Positions 11,177 through 22,315 are shown, counted from the stretch's first letter. The stretch: 64,000 nt of DNA from Puccinellia tenuiflora (GCA_012064385.1 QRDG01000621.1:62001-126000); one strand, 5' to 3'. Program-made: numbers and translations. Notes: generated from the sequence alone by a model not told the origin.

Positions 11177-12169
11177 ACGGGTGGACATCACACCCGGTGC
11201 AAATGAAGGCAAGCAAAACGCTGAGGAGCGACCATCCGAGAGCACTACTATCATAATCATGCTTTGCGACAAAATTAATCAATGAATAGAGCATAAGAGT
11301 GATACTGCAATTCTAAGCACAATAAACCGGCAAGGCATAATAGACTGTATTTTTAGTCTTTTAACATGTGTGAACATGTGCCAAGTCAATCCGAATAAAT
11401 CTTTGGAGGAGGATCTCACTTCACCATACCATGTTATAAACAACACAAAACATGCTCATGTCTACATGACAAATTACCCACTCTTAACAAGTTGAGGCTA
11501 AGCATAAGAATTCATAAGGGCTGAGCAATATCATCTACGCAACCTTCTATTATGGCAAACTAAAACACGAGCATGAGGATAAGCATCTGTATAAAAATGA
11601 AAGCAAATAGAGTTCATACCAAGTTCCCTCATCATATCCGTGTTGCCAAATATCATCATTATTGCATAGACACTTGCACATACGAAAGATATGGAGATAA
11701 TAAAAGTGTGCAAGTGCCGTCACAAATACAAGTTGAACTCTAAAACAATTGTATAAAATAAAAAAGAAGATAAAATATTTTTGTGTTTTTCAAATAGTGA
11801 AAGGGAAAACGCAAAAGCTAAAAGAGAAATCTTTTTGTTGTTTTCGATTTTTTAAGGAAGCGACTTAAAGCGAAGAAGAAAACACCCGAACAAGAAACGA
11901 AAGAAAATATTTTTGGTCTTTTTGATTATAAGAAAGAAAAAGCAAACAAAGAGAAAATATTTTTGGGTTTTCAAGTAGTAAACGAAAAGAGCAACAAAAG
12001 CAACTGAGCAAACTGAAAGGAAAAAAAAGAAAGCAAAAAGCAAACTCATGGATATACAAAGGAATGACGAACACACCGACATGTAATATTTGAGTGAACG
12101 AAATAAAGAGATGTCGGTGAGAGATACGTACTCCCCCAAGCTTAGGCTTTTGGCCTAAGTGGGACTCAT
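11177..12169 (-). mobile_element. Element I: 3' noncoding interior, proximal part
   Basis: Continues element I after solo LTR J (GGATGCACGGG spans the empty site). The A/G-rich stretch at 11755-12060 yields only low-complexity frames. A second PPT-like ACTCCCCCAAGCTTAGGC lies at 12131-12148, just beyond the stop codon of the ORF below in element sense. Confidence 0.75.
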
Positions 12170-12485
12170 CTACCACGGTGGCAGCACGCCCCAGTTGGCA
12201 CCCCGCTGTGGCTGCCACTGCAAGTCCTGTGGCTCCTCCTCTGGGACTAGTGATGCGAGGTACTCATCCAGCACCTCTTCAGAAAATGAGTATCCGTCCC
12301 TAGCAATAGTGTTAAACAAAACAGGAGCAGGTAATCTCACATAGCGAGGGTTATCCAAATCAAAACCAAATAATAATCTATACTGCAAGTTCTCCAAAGT
12401 GGAATCAAAAGTGACAAAGTGATGATATTTCATTGCAGCAAGATTAAGCCTAATAACATCCAACTCTAAATCATCCTCTCTAGGA
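12170..12485 (-). pseudogene. Element I: Athila ORF1-like protein, C-terminal part
   Basis: This minus-strand frame ends with a stop at 12170-12172. It continues, in frame across the 5-bp target site of element A, the frame at 21213-21454. The combined product resembles the ORF-1 protein family of Athila retrotransposons (Pfam 'ATHILA'), seen in VRYLGYVIARC and SPDLAILAAA on the N-terminal side and AAMKYHHFV on this side. The biochemical function of that family is unknown. Insertion of the 8.7-kb element A broke the gene here. Confidence 0.65.
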
Positions 12486-12490
12486 GGAAG

Positions 12491-12957
12491 TGTCGTGGGG
12501 TCACTCTTTGACTACCCCACGGTGGTGATACCTGGGTCACGCCAAGGACATCTGCCTTATGACGAAGGCCCAAGGAGGACGACGTGCGGCCCAAGATAGT
12601 CGACGTTAGGTCATCAGCCTCGATCGTCTTGTAAGTGCCATCGGCACCGTTCACCCGAGACCTAGCCTACCATATAAAGGCTAGGAGGGTCCCTCGTCTA
12701 GGGTAAGGCGAACGCCAACGCATACGCTCACGCTCATAGCCGCCATCTCAAACCCTAGCGAGATTGCCATCTCGCCATTGTAGCCACACTCAACATCAAT
12801 ACCAGACAAGCAGGAAGTAGGGTTTTATCCTCCGGGAGCCTGAACCTGGGTAAACGCCTCGCCTGTTAGCCGTCGTAATCACCAGCGCTCATCTCTCTCT
12901 CCCCTCAATCAACCCGGGGTACTCAACCCAGGGATTTGCCGAGTCCCAGCCTCGTCA
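12491..12957 (+). mobile_element. Element A: LTR 1 (5')
   Basis: TGTCGTGGGG...CCTCGTCA, 467 bp. The first 30 bases can fold: CGTGGGGT and ACCCCACG pair around a 12-base loop, and this is kept in all three LTRs. A TATA-like CATATAAAGG lies at 12671-12680. Differences from LTR 2 and LTR 3 are few by eye. Confidence 0.9.
12671..12680 (+). promoter_or_regulatory. TATA-like box of element A LTR
   Basis: CATATAAAGG lies 181 bp into the LTR and is preserved in LTR 2 (near 16750) and LTR 3 (near 20927). It is the best candidate for the core promoter; the transcription start is not shown. Confidence 0.55.
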
Positions 12958-12959
12958 AT

Positions 12960-12976
12960 TGGCGCCGTCTGTGGGA
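12960..12976 (+). other. Primer binding site, element A copy 1
   Basis: TGGCGCCGTCTGTGGGA begins two bases after the LTR end. TGGCGCC is the usual start of gypsy primer sites that pair with a tRNA 3' end. The cognate tRNA is not determined. Confidence 0.8.
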
Positions 12977-13699
12977 AAGAACGAGCGCTGTAACCATGGT
13001 CGCACCGGCCCCATCAACCTGAAGATAAATGCCTTCACCAGGGAGGGAATCCGCTTCGGCCTCCTTCGAGTATGTCAGCCACCCGCAGTCCCATCGCTCG
13101 GTGTAGGAACTGGTGAAGGTATGTGGACCCACCTTTGGTACCATGCACTACCTCATAGCGACTCACCGCGGAACTCTCCGACTATGGCGGCGGCCACGCC
13201 CTCGTGATCAACCCGCCCGCCTCACTACAACGACCACGTCCCTGCCGTGATGATCATCTACCGCGACTGCGGCGATCGCATCTTCGACTGCCGCGAAGAT
13301 CGCGCTTGCCTCGACTACACCAACTGCCTCCATGGCAGAGATCGCGCCCAACGCGACCACGACACCCGCATCTCCGGCTGCCAAGGAGATCGCATCGGCT
13401 GCAACCCCTGCGCGGATCAAGTCTACTTCGACTACCTTGATCGCGTCGCGGGTAAGGCCAATATCTACATCGACTCCGACTACGTCAGCCACGCCTTCGC
13501 GCCGCGAGATCGTCCGCAAGCCGATCGCACCCGCGTCGACTCCAACCTGGCACAGGCACAGCTTCGTCTCGCCATCCACAACTCGACAGTCGCGGCGCCC
13601 ATGACTCGACTGCGACGGCGTCCAGCTCGGGAACAACAAGCGCACATCTCGGCGACTTCAACATGTACCGTCCAGCTCGGCGACACGCGACTCGGGAGC
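12977..13699 (+). other. Element A leader, copy 1 (possible gag-start relic)
   Basis: After the PBS a start codon in ACCATGG context (12994-13000) opens a short frame, which the second copy preserves better (about 17074-17250). Beyond it the sequence becomes repetitive in CGCGACTGCGGCGATCGC-like text. No zinc knuckle or capsid domain is visible. It may be the relic of a gag start. Confidence 0.4.
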
Positions 13700-14310
13700 C
13701 TTCGTCGACTCCGCCTCCGACACTCAGGGGCTGGCGACTCCGCCTCCGACACTCGGGGGCTGGTGGCCCCGCCTTCGTCGACTCCGCCTTCATCGACTCC
13801 GCCTTCGTCGACTCCGCCTTCATCGACTCTGCCTCCAACACTCGGGGGCTGGCGGCCACGCCTTCGTCGACTCCGCCTCCGACACTCGGGGGCTGGCGAC
13901 TCCGCCTCCGACACTCGGGGGCTGGCGGCCCCGCCTTCATCGACTCCGCCTTTGTCGACTCCACCTTCGTCGACTCCACCTCCAACACTCGGGGGCTGGC
14001 GGCCACGCCTTCGTCGACTCCGCCTCCGACACTCGGGGGCTGGCGACTCCGCCTCCGACACTCGGGGGCTGGCGACTCCGCCTTCGACACTCGGGGGCTG
14101 GCGGCCCCGCCTTCGTCGACTCCCCCTTCGTCGACTCCGCCTTCGTCGACTCCGCCTCCAACACTCAGGGGCTGGCAGCCCCGCCTTCGTCGACTCCGCC
14201 TTCGTCAACTCCGCCTCCAACACTCGGGGGCTGCCGGCGGCCCCGCCTTCGTCGACTTTGCCTTCATCGGCTCCGTCTCCGACACTCGGGGGCTGGCGCT
14301 TCACCTTCAC
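13700..14310 (+). repeat. Element A: CTCGGGGGCTGG / GACTCCGCCTTCGTC array, copy 1
   Basis: Degenerate tandem repeats built from two modules: ACACTCGGGGGCTGGCG and short runs of TCGTCGACTCCGCCT. The first module matches the element's own PPT (ACTCGGGGGCTAC) over ten bases and occurs about a dozen times. Long open frames exist in both strands because the modules lack stop codons; I do not consider them genes. Confidence 0.85.
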
Positions 14311-14445
14311 CACCTCCGCGCGTTACCTCCAGTCCGCTGCGTCGACTACTTCCGCTGCGTCGACTACCTCCGCGCGTTGACTCTGGTCCGCCGCGTCGGC
14401 TACCTCCGCACGTTGACTTTGGTCCGCCGCGTGGAAGCAAAATCG

Positions 14446-15835
14446 CCTTGGCCGCACCCGATGCTCTCCCGGGTGCTGCGCCACACAGGCCACAACATAC
14501 TCGCCTTGGCCGCACCCGATGCTCACCCGGGTGCTGCGCCGCACAGGCCACAACATACTCGCCTTGGCCGCACCCGATGCTCTTCCGGGTGCTGCGCCAC
14601 ACATGCCACAACATGCTCGCCTTGGCCGCGCCCGATGCTCTTCCGGGTGCTGCGCCACACAGGCCACAACATACTCGCCTTGGCCGCACCCGATGCTCTT
14701 CCGGGTGCTGCGCCACACAGCCACAACATACTCGCCTTGGCCGCGCCCGATGCTCTTCCGGGTGCTGCGCACATAGGCCACAACATACTCGCCTTGGCCG
14801 CACCCGATGCTCTTCCGGGTGCTGCGCCACACAGGCCACAACATACTCGCCTTGGCCGCACCCGATGCTCTCCGGTTGCTGCGCCGCACTGGCCACAACA
14901 TACTCGCCTTGGCCGCACCCGATGCTCTCCCGGGTGCTGCGCCGCACAGGCCACAACATACTCGCCTTGGCCGCACCCGATCCTTCTCCCGGGTGCTGCA
15001 CCGCACAGGCCACAACATAGTCGCCTTGGCCGCGCCTCGATGCTCTTCCGGGTGCTGCGCCACACACTGCCACAACATACTCGCCTTGGCCGCACCCGAT
15101 GCTCTCCCGGGTGCTACGCCACAAGGCCACAACATACTTGACTTGGCCGCACCCGATGCTCTCCCGGGTGCTGCGCCACACAGGACACAACATACTCGCC
15201 TTGGCCGCACCCCATGCTCTCCCGGGTGCTGCGCCGCACAGGCCACAACATACTCGCCTTGGCCGCACCCGATGCTCTTCCGGGTGCTGCGCCACACAGG
15301 CCACAACATACTCGCCTTGGCCGCGCCCGATGCTCTTCCGGGTGCTGCGCCACACAGGCCACAACATACTCGCCTTGGCCGCCCGATGCTTTCCGGGTGC
15401 TACGCCATACATGCCACAACATACTCGCCTTGGCCGCACCCGATGCTCTCCCGAGTGCTGCGCCACACAGGCCACAACATACTCGCCTTGGCCGCACCCG
15501 ATGCTCTCCCGGGTGCTGCGCCACGCAGGCCACAATATACTCGCCTTGGCCCACCCGATGCTCTCCCGGGTGCTGCGCCACACAGGCCACAACATACTCG
15601 CCTTGGCCGCACCCGATGCTCTTCCAGGTGCTGCGCCACACAGGCCACAACATACTCGCCTTGGCCGCACCCGATGCTCTCCCAGGTGCTGCGCCACACC
15701 GGCCACAACATACTCGCCTTGGGCGCACCCGATGCTCTCCCGGGTGCTGCGCCGCACAGGCCACAACACACTCGCCTTGGCCGTACCCGATGATCTCCCG
15801 GGTGCTGCGCCGCACAGGCCATAACAAATTCGTCT
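14446..15835 (+). repeat. Element A: 58-bp tandem repeat array, copy 1
   Basis: About 24 units of 58 bp, recognised by CGCCTTGGCCGCACCCGATG, then CTCTTCCGGGTGCTGCGCC, then ACACAGGCCACAACATACT. Fifty-eight is not a multiple of three, so each frame cycles through all three phases of the unit. Most phases lack stops on both strands, producing frames of up to 534 codons. Several units in this copy carry 1- or 2-base deletions relative to the second copy. Confidence 0.95.
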
Positions 15836-16569
15836 TGGCAATTCACAGTCATCGACAAAACAAATCATTCAGTAAGCCACCAGGCTGAATAAAAATACAC
15901 GGTAAGCCAACAGGCTGAACGAGACTCTACTCATTATCGAGTCCCTCATTCACTCCCATCGGGCACAGAGTGTGCCAAAAATGTCAGCGCTGACGTCACC
16001 TGCGGAGGCGTAGCAAGTAAGCCAACGGGCTGATGGAGCAGCCGGATAATTCATTCGAGTGCAACAAAGATACAGTAAGCTTTCAGAGCTGAATAGACTC
16101 GACAGTCCATTCGAGTGGAAAAGAAATTCAGCAAGCTCCATGAGCTGAGTAAAACTCAAATTAGTAAGCCAAACCGGCCGAGTACAAAGTAAGTCACACA
16201 AAGCCAGTTGCGACTCCGTCAGCTTGAGTCTCTTCTTTACTCCCATCGGGAGCGGGCTTTTCGACTGAAGAAAAAATTGAGTTTAACCTCAATTGCAAGC
16301 AATTCAGCTTAATCTCGGGGGCTACTCCCATCGGGAGCGCTGTACGCGCCCCCGAATTACTCAGAACAATTGCAGTCGAAAAATCACCGACCAAAGCAAT
16401 ACTCGCAGTTTTTACCCTGCAGTCGAAGTTTCGACTAAGGAATCCTCCATAAGCCCTGAACGGCCGGAGTCGACCAATTTATTTGTTCCTTTCAGGAACC
16501 TGGTGGCGTGCCCAGAAGGAAGGAGTCCTTTACCCGACTCTACGATTCGACTAAGCACTCGGGGGCTAC
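15836..16569 (+). mobile_element. Element A: 3' internal region with PPT, copy 1
   Basis: Non-repetitive sequence with short echoes of GTAAGCCAACAGGCTGA and CTCCCATCGGGAGCG. It ends in the polypurine tract ACTCGGGGGCTAC (about 16557-16569) directly before LTR 2. A CTCGGGGGCTACTCCCATCG string at 16314-16333 is a second PPT-like copy. No protein is visible. Confidence 0.8.
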
Positions 16570-17035
16570 TGTCGTGGGGTCACTCTTTGACTACCCCACG
16601 GTGGTGATACCTGGGTCACGCCAAGGACATCTGCCTTATGACGAAGGCCCAAGGAGGACGACGTGCGGCTCAAGATAGTCGACGTTAGGTCATCAGCCTC
16701 GATCGTCTTGTAAGTGCCATCGGCACCGTTCACCCGAGACCTAGCCTACCATATAAAGGCTAGGAGGGTCCCTCGTCTAGGGTAAGGCGAACGCCAACGC
16801 ATACGCTCACGCTCATAGCCGCCATCTCAAACCCTAGCGAGATTGCCATCTCGCCATTGTAGCCACACTCAACATCAATACCAAACAAGCAGGAAGTAGG
16901 GTTTTATCCTCCGGGAGCCTGAACCTGGGTAAACGCCTCGCCTGTTAGCCGTCGTGATCACCAGCGCTCATCTCTCTCCCCCTTAATCAACCTGGGGTAC
17001 TCAACCCAGGGATTTGCCGAGTCCCAGCCTCGTCA
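16570..17035 (+). mobile_element. Element A: LTR 2 (middle)
   Basis: 466 bp with the same ends as LTR 1. It serves as 3' LTR to the first interior and 5' LTR to the second: a PPT precedes it and a PBS follows. No target duplication surrounds it, which rules out two separate insertions. Confidence 0.9.
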
Positions 17036-17037
17036 AT

Positions 17038-17054
17038 TGGCGCCGTCTGTGGGA
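17038..17054 (+). other. Primer binding site, element A copy 2
   Basis: Same TGGCGCCGTCTGTGGGA string and same two-base spacing from the LTR end as in copy 1. Confidence 0.8.
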
Positions 17055-17776
17055 AAGAACGAGCGCTGGAACCATGGTCACACCGGCCCCATCAACCTTG
17101 AAGATCAACGCCTGCACCAGGGAGCCAATCTGCTTTGGCTCCTTTGAGTACGTCAGCCACCCGCCGGCCCATCGCTCGGTGTACGTTGAACTGCGTGAAG
17201 GTATGTGGACCACCTTTGGTACCATGCACTACCTCATAGACAGCCGCGGAACACTCCGATCTACGGCGGCCGCGCTACGCGCGGTGGTGACACCCGCATC
17301 TGCCTCGACTACAACGACCACGTCATCACCTGCCGAGATCGCATCTACCGCGACTGCGGCGATCGCATCTTCGACTGCCGCGAAGATCGCGCTCGCCTCG
17401 ACTACACCAACTGTCTCCATGGCAGAGATCGCGCCCAACGCGACCACGACACCCGCATCTCCGGCTGCCAAGGAGATCGCATCGGCTGCGACCCCTGCGC
17501 GGATCAAGTCTACTTCGACTACCTTTATCGCGTCGCGGGCAAGGCCAAGATCTACATCGACTCCGACTACGTCAGCCACGCCTTCGCGCCGCGAGATCGT
17601 CCGCAAGACGATCGCACCCGCGTCGACTCCAACCTGGAACAGGCACAGCTTCGTCTCGCCATCCACAACTCGACAGTCGCGGCGCCCATGACTCGACTGC
17701 GACGGCATCCAGCTCGGGAACAACAGGCGCACATCTCGGCGACTTCAACATGTACCGTCCAGCTCGGCGACACGCG
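17055..17776 (+). other. Element A leader, copy 2 (possible gag-start relic)
   Basis: Equivalent of 12977-13699. The frame opening at ACCATGG (17072-17078) reads about 60 codons, including FGSFEYVSHPPAHRSVYVEL, and ends in alanine/threonine-rich low complexity. I do not recognise a gag domain. Confidence 0.4.
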
Positions 17777-18425
17777 ACTCGGGAGCCTTCGTCGACTCCT
17801 TCTCCGACACTCGGGGGCTGGCGACTCCGCCTCCCACACTCGGGGGCTGGCGGCCCCGCCTTCGTCGACTCCGCCTTCATCGACTCCGCCTTCGTCGACT
17901 CCGCCTTCGTCGACTCCGCCTTCGTCGACTCCGCCTTCATCGACTCCGCCTCCAACACTCGGGGGCTGGCGGCCACGCCTTCGTCGACTCCGCCTCCGAA
18001 ACTCGGGGGCTGGCGACTCCGCCTCCGACACTCGGGGGCTGGCGGCCCCGCCTTCGTCGACTCCGCCTTTGTCGACTCCACCTTCGTCGACTCCACCTCC
18101 AACACTCGGGGGCTGGCGGCCACGCCTTCGTCGACTCCGCCTCCGACACTCGGGGGCTGGCGACTCCGCCTCTGACACTCGGGGGCTGGCGACTCCGCCT
18201 TCGACACTCGGGGGCTGGCGGCCCCGCCTTCGTCGACTCCGCCTTCGTCGACTCCGCCTTCGTCGACTCCGCCTCCAACACTCAGGGGATGGCGGCCCCG
18301 CCTTCGTCGACTCCGCCTTCGTCAACTCCGCCTCCAACACTCGGGGGCTGGAAGCCCCGCCTTCGTCGACTTCGCCTTCATCGGCTCCGTCTCCGACACT
18401 CGGGGGCTGGCGCTTCACCTTCACC
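17777..18425 (+). repeat. Element A: CTCGGGGGCTGG / GACTCCGCC array, copy 2
   Basis: Same module order as 13700-14310 but with a different number of TCGTCGACTCCGCCT units, so the array has changed length since the two interiors separated. Confidence 0.85.
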
Positions 18426-18557
18426 ACCTCCGCGCGTTGACTCCAGTCTGCTGCGTCGACTACTTCCGCTGCGTCGACTACCTCCGCGCGTTGACTCTGG
18501 TCCGCCTCGTCGACTACCTCCACACGTTGACTTTGGTCCGCCGCGTGGAAGCAAAAT

Positions 18558-20013
18558 CGCCTTGGCCGCACCCGATGCTCTCCCGGGTGCTGCGCCACAC
18601 AGGCCACAACATACTCGCCTTGGCCGCACCCGATGCTCTCCCGGGTGCTGCGCCGCACAGGCCACAACATGCTCGCCTTGGCCGCACCCGATGCTCTTCC
18701 GGGTGCTGCGCCACACATGCCACAACATGCTCGCCTTGGCCGCGCCCGATGCTCTTCCGGGTGCTGCGCCACATAGGCCACAACATGCTCGCCTTGGCCG
18801 CGCCCGATGCTCTTCCGGGTGCTGTGCCACACAGGCCACAACATGCTCGCCTTGGCCGCGCCCGATGCTCTTCCGGGTGCTGCGCCACACAGGCCACAAC
18901 ATACTCGCCTTGGCCGCGCCCGATGCTCTTCCGGGTGCTGCGCCACACAGGCCACAACATACTCGCCTTGGCCGCACCCGATGCTCTTCCGGGTGCTGCG
19001 CCACACAGGCCACAACATACTCGCCTTGGCCGCACCCGATGCTCTCCCGGTTGCTGCGCCGCACTGGCCACAACATACTCGCCTTGGCCGCACCCGATGC
19101 TCTCCCGGGTGCTGCGCCGCACAGGCCACAACATACTCGCCTTGGCCGCACCCGATCCTCTCCCGGGTGCTGCACCGCACAGGCCACAACATAGTCGCCT
19201 TGGCCGCGCTCGATGCTCTTCCGGGTGCTGCGCCACACAGGCCACAACATACTCGCCTTGGCCGCACCCGATGCTCTCCCGGGTGCTACGCCACACAGGC
19301 CACAACATACTCGACTTGGCCGCACCCGATGCTCTCCCGGGTGCTGCGCCACACAGGACACAACATACTCGCCTTGGCCGCACCCCATGCTCTCCCGGGT
19401 GCTGCGCCGCACAGGCCACAACATACTCGCCTTGGCCGCACCCGATGCTCTTCCGGGTGCTGCGCCACACAGGCCACAACATACTCGCCTTGGCCGCGCC
19501 CGATGCTCTTCCGGGTGCTGCGCCACACAGGCCACAACATACTCGCCTTGGCCGCACCCGATGCTTTTCCGGGTGCTACGCCATACATGCCACAACATAC
19601 TCGCCTTGGCCGCACCCGATGCTCTCCCGAGTGCTGCGCCACACAGGCCACAACATACTCGCCTTGGCCGCACCCGATGCTCTCCCGGGTGCTGCGCCAC
19701 GCAGGCCACAATATACTCGCCTTGGCCACACCCGATGCTCTCCCGGGTGCTGCGCCACACAGGCCACAACATACTCGCCTTGGCCGCACCCGATGCTCTT
19801 CCGGGTGCTGCGCCACACAGGCCACAACATACTCGCCTTGGCCGCACCCGATGCTCTCCCAGGTGCTGCGCCACACCAGCCACAACATACTCGCCTTGGG
19901 CGCACCCGATGCTCTCCCGGGTGCTGCGCCGCACAGGCCACAACACACTCGCCTTGGCCGTACCTGATGATCTCCCGGGTGCTGCGCCGCACAGGCCATA
20001 ACAAATTCGTCTT
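18558..20013 (+). repeat. Element A: 58-bp tandem repeat array, copy 2
   Basis: About 25 units of 58 bp. Unit-specific variants occur in the same order as in copy 1: for example GGTTGCTGCGCCGCACTGG, the CACCCCATGC unit, the CAGGACACAAC unit and the TACGCCATACATGCC unit. Array expansion therefore came before duplication of the interior. Units here are more regular than in copy 1. Confidence 0.95.
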
Positions 20014-20746
20014 GGCAATTCACAGTCATCGACAAAACAAATCATTCAGTAAGCCACCAGGCTGAATAAAAATACACGGTAAGCCAACAGGCTGAACGAG
20101 ACTCTACTCATTATCGAGTCCCTCATTCACTCCCATCGGGCACAGAGTGTGCCAAAAACGTCAGCGCTGACGTCACCTGCGGAGGCATAGCAAGTAAGCC
20201 AATGGGCTGATGGAGCAGCCGGATAATTCATTCGAGTGCAACAAAGATATAGTAAGCTTTGAGAGCTGAATAGTCTCGACAGTCCATTCGAGTGGAAAAG
20301 AAATTCAGCAAGCTCCATGAGCTGAGTAAAACTCAAAGTAGTAAGCCAAACCGGCCGAGTACAAAGTAAGTCACGCAAAGCCAGTTGCGACTCCGTCAGC
20401 TTGAGTCTCTTCTTTACTCCCATCGGGAGCGGGCTTTTCGACTGAAGAAAAAATTGAGTTTAACATCAATTGCAAGCAATTCAGCTTAATCTCGGGGGCT
20501 ACTCCCATCGGGAGCGCTGTACGCGCCCCCGAATTACTCAGAATAATTGCAGTCGAAAAATCACCGACCAAAGCAATACTCGCAGTTTTTACCCTGCAGT
20601 CGATGTTTTGACTAAGGAATCCTCCATAAGCCCTGAACGGCCGGAGTCGACCAATTTATTTGTTCCTTTCAGGAACCTGGTGGCGTGCCCAGAAGGAAGG
20701 AGTCCTTTACCCGACTCTACGATTCGACTAAGCACTCGGGGGCTAC
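20014..20746 (+). mobile_element. Element A: 3' internal region with PPT, copy 2
   Basis: Near-identical to 15836-16569, ending in the PPT ACTCGGGGGCTAC (about 20734-20746) before LTR 3. Confidence 0.8.
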
Positions 20747-21212
20747 TGCCGTGGGGTCACTCTTTGACTACCCCACGGTGGTGATACCTGGTTCACGCCA
20801 AGGACATCTGCCTTATGACGAAGGCCCAAGGAGGACGACGTGCGGCTCAAGATAGTCGACGTTAGGTCATCAGCCTCGATCGTCTTGTAAGTGCCATCGA
20901 CACCGTTCACCCGAGACCTAGCCTACCATATAAAGGCTAGGAGGGTCCCTCGTCTAGGGTAAGGCGAACGCCAACGCATACGCTCACGCTCATAGCCGCC
21001 ATCTCAAACCCTAGCGAGATTGCCATCTCGCCATTGTAGCCACACTCAACATCAATACCAGACAAGCAGGAAGTAGGGTTTTATCCTCCGGGAGCCTGAA
21101 CCTGGGTAAACGCCTCGCCTGTTAGCCGTCGTGATCACCAGCGCTCATCTCTCTCCCCCTCAATCAACCCGGGGTACTCAAGCCAGGGATTTGCCGAGTC
21201 CCAGCCTCGTCA
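20747..21212 (+). mobile_element. Element A: LTR 3 (3')
   Basis: 466 bp; starts TGCCGTGGGG (one change from TGTCG) and ends CCTCGTCA directly before the target duplication GGAAG. It shares some variants with LTR 2 rather than LTR 1 (for example GCGGCTCAAG and GTCGTGATCACC), as expected if the second unit was copied from one template. Confidence 0.9.
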
Positions 21213-21671
21213 GGAAGCATGGCAGTAGTAAGCATTATTGAGGCAATAATACATCCATAAATAGTCTGTCTAACCTTATTAGTGGTAAGACGACGAGCAA
21301 TAAGAGTGCCAATGTTATAAGTCTCATCACGATTAATTGCAGCCGCAAGAATAGCAAGATCAGGACTAGACATGTTACTCGTGTTGTCTTGGGGAAGAAC
21401 ACAACGAGCTATGACATAGCCCAAATACCTCACAGCTGGAAACTGAATGCTCACAAATTTTGCACGTGTAGAATCCCTCCAGTCATCATGTCAGATGCCG
21501 GCGTAGAGCTCCTTGAGGTGCTGGGGCCGCGTGTTCATCTTGCATGTGAGCCCTGTGTTCCTCACACCCAGAGCACTTCGGCTTGTAGAAATTCGTAACA
21601 TGGGTATACCGATGAACGCACATCCGACTCTCGGGCAAGCACAATAACACCAAGTAGCTCCAAATTTTCAT
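21213..21671 (-). pseudogene. Element I: Athila ORF1-like protein, N-terminal part
   Basis: Minus-strand frame with VRYLGYVIARC, TSNMSSPDLAILAAA and YNIGTLIARRL, continuing across the element A insertion into 12170-12485. Upstream the reading is interrupted by a TGA at 21491-21493 and a frame change near 21525, so the gene was already decaying or continues from another exon. It resembles the ATHILA ORF-1 family of gypsy elements, whose function is unknown. The hAT-like MITE interrupts element I just upstream in element sense. Confidence 0.6.
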
Positions 21672-21679
21672 TGTATGAG

Positions 21680-22307
21680 CATAGTTTAAAAAACCGGACC
21701 GGTGAGGCTATCGGTTTAGATTTTTACCGGTTGGACCGCCGATTCATTGGTTCATTGTCTGGTTTTTAAGTTGTAAAGTAATATATTTTTACTTATAAAT
21801 ACTGCGATAAATAAATAATTATGTATGTAGAAATGTTGCAAACTTGCAATTTGACATAATAATATAACAACAGAAAAAAAACATTAAGCCAAAGTAGTTA
21901 ACATGCATGTATGCGTTGCATGCAGCGTAAAGCTATAAAAGTCGCTAGGTATTTCCTTGTGAGTTTTTAATGCTACCGTGTGCATAATAGTAGTACAAAA
22001 CCAGACTGTATCTCTCCTTTACACAAAACGATCGTAGGTCAACTGGATTGTCTCCACAGCGTGTTGCACACCTACGTGGGAGGTTCGATCCCTGCCTACC
22101 TCAATATAGTTTTTCTATACGCCAGACAATTGAACCGGTCGAACTGGATGGCCCGGTTTAGTGGGAAACCGGCGGTCGGACCGCGGTTTGACCGGTTTAT
22201 TCCGGTTCGTTGGCACGTCTGGTTCAGTGCGCTTATAGAACCGGTCGACGCTCCGGTTTCGGTTTTTCCGGTCGAACCGACGGTCCAGTCCGGTTTTTTA
22301 AACTATG
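21680..22307. mobile_element. hAT-like non-autonomous DNA transposon (MITE)
   Basis: 628 bp with terminal inverted repeats CATAGTTTAAAAAACCGG and CCGGTTTTTTAAACTATG, flanked by an exact 8-bp duplication TGTATGAG (21672-21679 and 22308-22315). An 8-bp duplication is typical of hAT transposons. Near both ends ACCGGT-containing motifs recur (for example ACCGGTTGG, ACCGGTTTATTCCGG). The largest frame (120 codons) has no transposase signature. Element I sequence continues directly on both sides. Confidence 0.85.
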
Positions 22308-22315
22308 TGTATGAG

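Larger units (their letters stand above)
12491..21212 (+). mobile_element. Element A: tandem LTR retrotransposon, LTR-int-LTR-int-LTR
   Basis: Three LTRs of about 466 bp (12491, 16570, 20747) enclose two internal regions of 3.6 and 3.7 kb. The outer borders carry one target duplication, GGAAG (12486-12490 and 21213-21217), so the array entered, or arose from, a single site. Each internal region has its own PBS after the LTR (TGGCGCCGTCTGTGGGA) and a PPT before the next LTR (ACTCGGGGGCTAC), which sets the plus orientation. No gag or pol domain is recognisable; the interiors are mostly tandem repeats, so the element must be non-autonomous. Unequal recombination between LTRs of sister copies is the likely origin. 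Confidence 0.9.

Noticed and set aside
14446..15835. CRISPR-like regular repeats
   Set aside because: Units are contiguous 58-bp tandem repeats without spacers, in a plant LTR element.
13480..20065. Very long open frames (up to 566 codons) on both strands of element A
   Set aside because: They follow the 58-bp and CTCGGGGGCTGG repeats through all phases, overlap in several frames and have no domain.
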